Assembly (NCBI GenBank): GCA_002551355.1
Contig: NTHE01000017.1
Location: forward strand, 59,523-123,522
DNA length: 64,000 nucleotides
Direction: 5' to 3'
DNA from: Streptomyces sp. man185
GTDB taxonomy: Bacteria > Actinomycetota > Actinomycetes > Streptomycetales > Streptomycetaceae
Positions 58,448 to 64,000 of the stretch are shown in pieces; within the stretch, counting starts at the first letter, position 1; each line of letters begins with the position of its first letter. A program made the translations under genes and the position numbers. Below the pieces are notes generated by a model. That model had not been told where the DNA came from, ran no database searches, and was given only the letters and a program-made list of their open reading frames with translations.

Positions 58448-59671
58448 TCACTCGTCACGTCGGACGGTCCGCATCCGGCCGTACGCGTACACACACCCCG
58501 CCAGCGCCAGATCGGACAGCAGCATGAAGCCGATCGCGTAGCTGTCCTTGGCGCTGTAGATCGCGCCCATCACCAGCGGCGGCACGAACCCGCCGAGCCC
58601 GCCCATCGCCCCGACGATGCCCGTCACGCTCCCCACCTTCGGCTGCGGGGTCACCTGCGAGACTAGGGCGAACACGCTGCCGCTCGCGGTGCCGAGCCCC
58701 GCCGCCATGGCCAGCAGCGCGATCGTGCCGATCGGGTTCAACGGCGGCTCGAAGGCCTGGACGATCGCCATCAGCGCGGCCAGCAGCAGCGCCACCGAGG
58801 TCACCACCGCCGGGTGGATCCGGTCCGAGAGCCAGCCGCCGACCGGTCGGAAGACGACCGTGACCAGGGCGAACCCGGCCGCCTTGGTGCCCGCCTCGGT
58901 CGGCGACATCTCATACCAGGTCTTCAGATACGTCGGCAGATAGACCCCGAACGCCACGATGCCGCCGAAGCCGATCGCGTACAGCGCCGACAGCTCCCAG
59001 GTCACCCGCAGCCTCCCGGCCTCGCCGAGCCGGTGGACCAGGGTGTCCGTGGGAACCTTTCGGTCGGGATGGTCGCTGATCAGGACGGCGGCGAGCAGGG
59101 CGAACACCACCAGCGCCCCCGCGACCACGAGGAACGGCAGGTCGTCGCCGTGCTTCGCGATGCGCGGGGTGAAGAAGCCCGACAGGGCCACCCCGCCCAT
59201 GCCCATCCCGAACACGCCCAGCGCGAAGCCCCGTTTGTGCGGCGGGAACCACGAGTTGACCAGCGGAACGCCGATCGCGAACGTCGTCCCGCCGAGCCCC
59301 AGCAGGAAGCCGACCGCGATCATCGCCCCGTACGAGTTCTTCGCCGGGATCAGCAGCAGCACCGGCACGATCGTCAGCGCCGAGACCAGCGGGAACATCA
59401 GCTTCGCGCCGTACTTGTCCGTCAGCGCCCCCACCGGGATCCGGCCGAGCGACCCGACCAGCACCGGCACGGCCACCAGGAACGACTGCTGGAACGAGCT
59501 GAGCCCCAGCCGGTCCTTGTAGTCCCCGGACATCGGCGCGATCAGGTTCCACGCCCAGAAGGTCAGCGCGAAGCCGACCGTCGCCATGACGAGGTTGCGG
59601 TACGCGGCCGGGGCCGGCGCGGCTGCCGCCGGGGCGGGCGGCCCGGGGGACTGCTTGACGGAGGTGTCCAC
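58448..59671 (-). CDS. narK: nitrate/nitrite transporter (NarK family MFS)
   Basis: A 407-residue MFS protein of the nitrate/nitrite porter group. The nitrate signature in helix 5 reads GLGGTTFAIGVPLVNSWFPP, its counterpart in helix 11 GIVGAMGGLGGFVPPLVMG, and the loop motif GALTDKYGAKLMF is present. It should import nitrate or exchange nitrate and nitrite, feeding NirBD. The N terminus is Pro/Ala-rich. GTG 59671 has no ribosome site (TTGACTTGTTTCC precedes it), so the mRNA may be leaderless or the start misplaced. It is divergent from an Lrp-type regulator. No clear GlnR box was found before it. Confidence 0.9.
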   Translation of the reverse strand: MDTSVKQSPGPPAPAAAAPAPAAYRNLVMATVGFALTFWAWNLIAPMSGDYKDRLGLSSFQQSFLVAVPVLVGSLGRIPVGALTDKYGAKLMFPLVSALTIVPVLLLIPAKNSYGAMIAVGFLLGLGGTTFAIGVPLVNSWFPPHKRGFALGVFGMGMGGVALSGFFTPRIAKHGDDLPFLVVAGALVVFALLAAVLISDHPDRKVPTDTLVHRLGEAGRLRVTWELSALYAIGFGGIVAFGVYLPTYLKTWYEMSPTEAGTKAAGFALVTVVFRPVGGWLSDRIHPAVVTSVALLLAALMAIVQAFEPPLNPIGTIALLAMAAGLGTASGSVFALVSQVTPQPKVGSVTGIVGAMGGLGGFVPPLVMGAIYSAKDSYAIGFMLLSDLALAGCVYAYGRMRTVRRDE

Positions 59672-59788
59672 GGAAACAAGTCAAGGGCGCGGGGCACCGC
59701 ACGGCCCGCCGGACTCCGCCGGCCGGGGGACAGCGGGTCCCCTCGGGTTCCCTCAGCCGATATCGCCGCAAGCTGGGACAATTTCCCT

Positions 59789-60220
59789 ATGGATCGGCTG
59801 GACAGGGAAATCCTCGGCATTCTCCAGGAGGACGCCCGGATCTCGTACCGGGATCTGGGCGTACGCGTGGGACTCAGCGCCAACGCGGCGGGCGACCGGG
59901 TCCGCCGGATGCGCCGCGACGGGGTCATCCGCGGCTTCACCGTCATCGTCGACCCGGCCGCCGACACCCGTTCGGGCCTGGTCGTCTTCATCGACGTGAC
60001 GCTGCGCCTCGACACGACGAACGAGGAGTTCGAGCGCTCGGTGCTGATGCTGCCCGGGATCACGGAGGTGGTGCACGTGACCGGCGGCCACGACTACCTC
60101 CTGCGGGCCACCGCCGCCGACCCGGGGGCGCTGGACACCCTGCTGCGCCGGCTGAAACGGGAGGCGGGCATCGCCCACTCCAACACCCGGATCGCGCTGC
60201 GGGCGGCCCCGAAGCACTGA
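59789..60220 (+). CDS. Lrp/AsnC family transcriptional regulator
   Basis: A 143-residue regulator: N-terminal HTH (LDREILGILQEDARISYRDL, GLSANAAGDRVRRMRRDGVI) and a C-terminal RAM ligand-binding domain (GLVVFIDVTLRLDTTNEEFE, VVHVTGGHDYLLRATAADPG). Lrp proteins sense amino acids and form octamers or larger. It starts at ATG 59789 with no ribosome site, suggesting a leaderless mRNA. Being divergent from narK (117 bases), it is a plausible local regulator of the transporter; no target site is demonstrated. Confidence 0.9.
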   Translation: MDRLDREILGILQEDARISYRDLGVRVGLSANAAGDRVRRMRRDGVIRGFTVIVDPAADTRSGLVVFIDVTLRLDTTNEEFERSVLMLPGITEVVHVTGGHDYLLRATAADPGALDTLLRRLKREAGIAHSNTRIALRAAPKH

Positions 60221-60247
60221 GGGCCGGCCGCCGGGGCCCGGGAGCCG

Positions 60248-60302
60248 GATCGGGGCCCTGCGAGGTCACCCGTGGCCTCAGATCGGGGCCTGCCAGGTCA
60301 CC
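60248..60302 (-). repeat. imperfect direct repeat at the 3' end of the histidine kinase gene
   Basis: GATCGGGGCC-type 22-23-base copies at 60248-60270 and 60281-60302. The second copy is the end of the kinase coding sequence, up to its stop at 60278-60280; the first lies just beyond the stop. Confidence 0.75.
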
Positions 60303-61915
60303 GTCGTCGGCCGGCCGTCCTCGCCGCGCCCGTCGTCGGCGACCACCAGCCGCACCCCGCTCCGCCCGTCGGGCAGCCGGACCGTGGCGTCCACCTCCAC
60401 CTCGATGGCCGACACCCCGGGATTGCGGTGCGCGGCGGCCAGCGCCCCGCGCAGGGCGGCCAGCAGCTCCCGGCCCGTCTCCTCGCCCACCAGCGCGTCC
60501 ACCGCCCCGGTGAACTGCACCGACGGCGGAAAGCCCAGCAGGGCCGCCGCGCCCCCGGTCTCCCGCAGCACTCGGCCCCGGAAGGTGCCCGGGGCCTCGG
60601 CGGGCGGCTGCTGGAGGGCGAAGATCGCGGTGCGGACCTCCTGGATGGTCGAGTCCAGCTCGTCCACGGCGCGCCCCAGCAGCACCCCGGCCTCCGCCTC
60701 CCCGCCGTCCCGGTCCTCCGCCTCCCCGCCGTCCCCGGTGCCTTCCCGGGGCTCCTCCGACGCGGCCCGGCGGCGGGTCGACTCCAGCATCATCTCGGTG
60801 GCGAAGAGCCGCTGGACCACCAGATCGTGCAGGTCACGGGCGATCCGGTCGCGGTCCTCGTACACCGCGAGCTGCTCCCGGTCGGCCTGCGCGTCCGCCA
60901 GCACCAGGGCGAGGGCCGCCTGCGAGGCGAACTGGGTCGCCAGCAGCCGGTCCACATCCGTGTAGGCGCGCTCGCCGCGCCGCCGGGGCAGAGCGAGGGT
61001 GCCGATGAGCCGCCCGCCGCTCTGCAGCGGCAGCATCATGCTCGGCCCGAAGCGGGAGCGTACGCCGGTGGTCATCCGGGGATCGGTGGCCGAGTCGTCG
61101 ATGAAGACCGGTTCGCCGCCGAGCAACTGCACCAGCACGGCGGAGCCGGGCTCGATCAGCGTGCCGACGATGCCCGCCGGATCGTCCGGTGTGGAGGCGG
61201 TGACGATCTCCATGCCGCCCTCCTCCGTCGGCTGGAGGATCACCCCGGCCGACGCGCCCGCCAGCACCCGGGCCTGCTCGGCCACCGTCATCAGCGCGTC
61301 GGCCGCGTCGGTTCCGGTCAGCAGGGCCGTGGTGACGGCCGCCGCTCCGGCGATCCAGCGCTCGCGCTGCCGGGCGGTCCCGTACAGCCGGGCGTTGCCG
61401 ATGGCGATGCCCGCCTGGGCGGCCAGGACCCGCAGCAGGCCCAGGTCCGTGTCGGTGAACGGCTCCGGCCGCTTCCCGCCGAGGTAGAGGTGGCCGAACA
61501 CCTCGGCGTGCACCACGATCGGCGCCCGGAGGAAGCTCCGCACCGGCGGGCGGCCCGCCGGGGAGTCCGCCGGGCCGCCCGGCCGGGTCAGCGCGGTCGG
61601 CTCTCCGGACGCGTCGTCAGGGAAGAGGTCGAGGCGCCGCCGCTCCGCCTCCGTCATCCCGGCGGTGTACAGCGTCTCGATCCGGTCCCGGTCCGGGTCC
61701 AGCACGCCGAGCGCACCGTGGCGGGCCCCGGTGAGGGCGGCGGCGGTCTCCACGATCTGCTGGAGGGTGGAGCCCAGCTCCAGGTCGCTGCCGACGTTGA
61801 GGACCGCCTCCAGGAGCATCGGCAGCCGCCCGAGGGCCGACCCGGACTCGGCGGGACCGGGCTCCGCCGGGCGGCCGGACTCCACGCGACCGTGCGTCCG
61901 CGCCGACGGGCTCAC
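60278..61915 (-). CDS. GAF-domain histidine kinase (DevS/DosS-like) with a degenerate ATPase domain
   Basis: A 545-residue protein with two GAF domains (about 30-175, LEAVLNVGSDLELGSTLQQI; and about 190-335, ALMTVAEQARVLAGASAGVI) and a HisKA_3 dimerisation helix with H363 (DRIARDLHDLVVQRLFATEM). The catalytic ATP-binding domain is short. The usual N-box Asn is missing (ALRGALAAAHRNPG), only one DDGRG box remains, and the G2 region (SGLxNLxxRA) is absent; the sequence runs from DDGRGEDGR to TVTWQAPI and stops. Autophosphorylation may therefore be lost. The GTG overlaps the stop of the Mbl-like gene. No response regulator is adjacent. Confidence 0.85.
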   Translation of the reverse strand: MSPSARTHGRVESGRPAEPGPAESGSALGRLPMLLEAVLNVGSDLELGSTLQQIVETAAALTGARHGALGVLDPDRDRIETLYTAGMTEAERRRLDLFPDDASGEPTALTRPGGPADSPAGRPPVRSFLRAPIVVHAEVFGHLYLGGKRPEPFTDTDLGLLRVLAAQAGIAIGNARLYGTARQRERWIAGAAAVTTALLTGTDAADALMTVAEQARVLAGASAGVILQPTEEGGMEIVTASTPDDPAGIVGTLIEPGSAVLVQLLGGEPVFIDDSATDPRMTTGVRSRFGPSMMLPLQSGGRLIGTLALPRRRGERAYTDVDRLLATQFASQAALALVLADAQADREQLAVYEDRDRIARDLHDLVVQRLFATEMMLESTRRRAASEEPREGTGDGGEAEDRDGGEAEAGVLLGRAVDELDSTIQEVRTAIFALQQPPAEAPGTFRGRVLRETGGAAALLGFPPSVQFTGAVDALVGEETGRELLAALRGALAAAHRNPGVSAIEVEVDATVRLPDGRSGVRLVVADDGRGEDGRPTTVTWQAPI

Positions 61916-62949
61916 CCCGCCAACGGGTTGAGGACCATCGGCTGGATCTTGCCGTCCAGCATCGCGCCCAGGCCGAGCACCGAGCAGACGTCGGGGCGCT
62001 CCGCGATGTGCACCGGCATCCCCGTCGCGTCCCGCAGCATCTGATCGAGGCCCGGGAGCAGCGCGGTGCCGCCCACCATCATGATCCCGCGGTCCGCGAG
62101 GTCGGCCACCAGGTCCGGCGGGCAGTCGCGGAGCACCTTGCCGACCCCGTCCAGCACCGCGGTGAGCGGGGTGTTGATGGCCTGCCGTACGGCGGCGGTG
62201 TCGACCTGCACCGTGCGGGCCAGGCCGGTCGCCACGTCGCGGCCGTGGATGTCGGTGAGGGCGGGGCCGGTGAGCTGGAGCCCGTTGCCGTGCAGGGCCA
62301 GCTGGAGCGGGCGCACGGACTGGCTCGGCAGCAGGAGCTCGTGGCGCTGGCGCAGGTACTGGATGATCGCCTCGTCGATCGCGTTGCCGCCCACCGGGAT
62401 GCGTACGGCGGTCACGATCGAGCCGAGCGAGAGCACCGCGATCTGGGTGGTGGCGGCCCCGCACGCCATGATCATGGTGGCGGTCGGCTGCTCGACCGGC
62501 AGCCCGCAGCCCACCGCCGCCGCGATCAGCGTGTCCACCAGCTCGACCCGGCGGGCGCCGAGTCCGACCAGGGTTTCCACCGTCGCGCGCTGGGCCAGCG
62601 GATCGGCCTCGTGCGGAGTGCAGGCCGCGGCGCGCAGCCGGGGCTTGCGGCGCAACTGGCGGCGGAGCTTGTCACCCAGCAGGTGGCGCAGCATCCGCTG
62701 GGCCATCTCGATGTCGACGACGGTGCCGCCGGAGACCGGGCGGGCCACCCGGATGTACTCGGGGGTGCGGCCGGTCATCTGCTCGGCGAGCGCGCCGACG
62801 GCGATGAGGGAGCCGGTGCGGGTGTTGACAGCGGCGACACTCGGTTCGTCGACGACGAGCCCGAGCCCCTTCACGTACACGCGGGTCCTCGCGGCCCCGA
62901 GGTCGACGGCGACATGGCAACGCTGCAACTGCTCAAGGCTGACGGTCAC
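61912..62949 (-). CDS. mbl: MreB/Mbl-like actin homologue with altered nucleotide site
   Basis: A 345-residue actin-fold protein of the MreB family. The overall pattern is clear (VAVDLGAARTRVYVKGLGLVV, VARPVSGGTVVDIEMAQRML, LLPSQSVRPLQLALHG, GIMMVGGTALLPGLDQMLRD), but key residues differ. The phosphate-1 loop reads DLGAART instead of DLGTANT, the catalytic Glu of EEP is Thr140, and the phosphate-2 loop ACGAATTQ replaces DIGGGTTE. It is probably not an active ATPase. From memory S. coelicolor has such an Mbl (SCO2451) working with MreB in spore-wall assembly. GGGAGAA before GTG 62949 supports the start. It overlaps the histidine kinase gene. Confidence 0.85.
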   Translation of the reverse strand: MTVSLEQLQRCHVAVDLGAARTRVYVKGLGLVVDEPSVAAVNTRTGSLIAVGALAEQMTGRTPEYIRVARPVSGGTVVDIEMAQRMLRHLLGDKLRRQLRRKPRLRAAACTPHEADPLAQRATVETLVGLGARRVELVDTLIAAAVGCGLPVEQPTATMIMACGAATTQIAVLSLGSIVTAVRIPVGGNAIDEAIIQYLRQRHELLLPSQSVRPLQLALHGNGLQLTGPALTDIHGRDVATGLARTVQVDTAAVRQAINTPLTAVLDGVGKVLRDCPPDLVADLADRGIMMVGGTALLPGLDQMLRDATGMPVHIAERPDVCSVLGLGAMLDGKIQPMVLNPLAG

Positions 62950-63080
62950 GGCGAGTTCTCCCGAGAGCGCGGATGGGGGGCACCGGCGGCAGCCGGTCTC
63001 TCCTTGCATGGTCGCGCTGTCCGGCCCGTCGCGCGCGTTGAGCTGCGCCGTAAGAGGACGGGAGCTGACGGCTCCTCAGC

Positions 63081-63650
63081 TCACCCGGTCGGCAGTAGCC
63101 GCTGGAACAGACCCCAGGTGAACTCGGCGACCCGCTCCCGGCCGGACTCGGGGTCGGTGACGGCCAGCGACCACCGGGTCGGGGCGCTGCCCTCCATCGG
63201 CCGGGCCGGGGGAAAGGCGCGGGCCGCCTCGTCCACGGTGCACGACCAGGGGAGCAGGTTCGTCACGGAGGTGAGGTCCGGGCCCGCCACGCCCGGGGCC
63301 CGGACCAGCCACTCGTTCCAGACGGCCCCGCCGGGCCCGGCCATCACCTCGAACCGCAGGTCGGGCCAGAGCGGCACCGGCCACAGCAGCGCCTCGCACT
63401 CCAGGTCCCCGACCCGGCGCGGCAGGGTCAGCTCCGGTTCGCCGAGCACCGAGCGGTAGCGCCGCAGGGACCCCCGGCCCCGGGGCGCGCGCACCATGGC
63501 CTGCCAGCGGCGGTTGGCCTCCCGCATGTCGGCGAGGGAGGCGCTCAGCTCCTGCCGGGCCTCCTCGACCAGGCCGGGCTGGAAATCGGCCATCCGGCGC
63601 AGCAGGACGAGCTGGAACTGGAGGGGGCCGAAGGGGGCGGGAGTGCTCAT
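63081..63650 (-). CDS. hypothetical protein upstream of mbl
   Basis: A 189-residue soluble protein, unrecognised. It begins MSTPAPFGPLQFQLVLLRRM, has a helical region (EEARQELSASLADMREANRRW), then a mixed segment (ECEALLWPVPLWPDLRFEVM, WNEWLVRAPG) and ends AEFTWGLFQRLLPTG. No signal peptide or membrane helix is seen. It lies 131 bases upstream of the mbl gene on the same strand, and conservation next to mbl would make it a candidate helper. ATG 63650 is chosen; ATG 63659 is possible. Confidence 0.7.
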   Translation of the reverse strand: MSTPAPFGPLQFQLVLLRRMADFQPGLVEEARQELSASLADMREANRRWQAMVRAPRGRGSLRRYRSVLGEPELTLPRRVGDLECEALLWPVPLWPDLRFEVMAGPGGAVWNEWLVRAPGVAGPDLTSVTNLLPWSCTVDEAARAFPPARPMEGSAPTRWSLAVTDPESGRERVAEFTWGLFQRLLPTG

Positions 63651-63774
63651 GCCGCCCATCCTTTCGCGTGTCAGGCGTATCGGACCGGCTGTCACCGGAA
63701 TCCGGGCTTCCTCACAAGACCCTCACCTGTGCGGCTTCCCTGGTTGTTCTGTGCACGCCTAACCTGCGGGCGCC

Positions 63775-64000
63775 ATGGATTACTGCCACCCGTGCCGACG
63801 GCATCTCAACGGAGCCCTGGCCTGCGCCGGGTGCGGTACGCCCGCCGAGGCGCTGGGCCCCTACCCCGTGCCTGCGCCCGCCGGCTACGCACCGGACGGA
63901 GCGGCCGCCCCCGACGGGAGAGCCGCCCCGGCCGACGAGGCCGACGCCCGCCGTCGCACCCGGCGCGACGCCCGGCGGGCGGCCCCGCGCACTACCCGCC
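63775..64000 (+). CDS. SCO2400-like zinc-ribbon protein (3' end outside window)
   Basis: A frame opens at ATG 63775 and runs off the window. It begins MDYCHPCRRHLNGALACAGC, with four cysteines in a C-x2-C...C-x2-C pattern suited to a zinc ribbon, then a Pro/Ala/Asp-rich linker and an Arg-rich stretch (ARRRTRRDARRAAPRTTR). This opening matches the Streptomyces family named after SCO2400 as I recall it, of unknown function. Upstream there is no clear ribosome site. It is divergent from the hypothetical gene next to mbl. Confidence 0.65.
   Translation, partial: MDYCHPCRRHLNGALACAGCGTPAEALGPYPVPAPAGYAPDGAAAPDGRAAPADEADARRRTRRDARRAAPRTTR

Overview
The window is high-GC actinobacterial chromosome, almost certainly Streptomyces. 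The signs are strong G/C at third codon positions, many GTG starts, overlapping ATGA/GTGA start-stop pairs, a HrdA-type sigma factor beside dnaG, and an order (ppdK, nirBD, a SoxR-controlled FMN reductase, cutA, dgt, dnaG, hrdA, an ABC pair, matB, an mbl-like gene) that I remember from the SCO2440-SCO2500 core of S. coelicolor, read backwards. The synteny is from memory and was not searched. No phage, IS element or CRISPR array was seen.

Layout. 0-8 kb is mixed accessory and core: MOSC protein, MerR regulator, a calcium-loop miniprotein, a SUKH protein, glutaminase and tRNA-dihydrouridine synthase, followed by about 1 kb of decayed sequence (tandem repeats and a HAD hydrolase remnant). 8.1-11.4 kb is ppdK with a dyad-rich upstream region and three hairpins downstream. 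11.8-15.3 kb holds a DUF5937 regulator, two small enzyme-like proteins and a Tat-exported PhoX-type protein. 15.4-18.5 kb is assimilatory nitrite reductase nirBD behind a GlnR-like box. 18.5-25.3 kb holds a TSUP transporter, a class F sortase with a secreted membrane-anchored neighbour, an aminotransferase, the FMN reductase behind a perfect sox box, cutA, a cyclotransferase and a SanA-like protein. 25.4-32.5 kb is a sirohydrochlorin chelatase, dGTPase, ferredoxin-reductase-like flavoprotein, DNA primase and HrdA. 32.5-38.1 kb is a heterodimeric ABC exporter, a sugar kinase and a YtxH-like protein.

Three tRNA genes (Asn, Asn, and a CAT-anticodon tRNA) at 38.3-38.8 kb are followed by a roughly 10 kb purine-catabolism block: xdhCBA on the minus strand, then NCS2 permease, aminohydrolase and TSUP permease as a tightly coupled plus-strand operon, closed by a LacI-family repressor. 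A LacI-like palindrome lies before the permease. From 49 to 64 kb come an MFS exporter, a carboxyltransferase fused across both halves next to malonyl-CoA synthetase, a two-gene secreted operon (beta-propeller dehydrogenase, and a ThuA-CBM6-GH99 fusion), the nitrate/nitrite transporter narK, an Lrp regulator, and a coupled pair made of an MreB/Mbl-like protein and a GAF histidine kinase, both of which have lost key catalytic residues.

Functional threads. Nitrogen: narK, nirBD, the siroheme chelatase, glutaminase and purine breakdown all release or assimilate ammonium, and two of these loci carry GlnR-like 11-bp-periodic boxes. Redox: the sox box controls a flavin reductase. Malonyl-CoA: matB beside a carboxyltransferase. 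The most unusual items are the degenerate Mbl/histidine kinase pair, the ThuA-CBM6-GH99 fusion, the permease tail with a histidine every fourth residue, and three genes whose 3' ends are repeated just beyond the stop codon.
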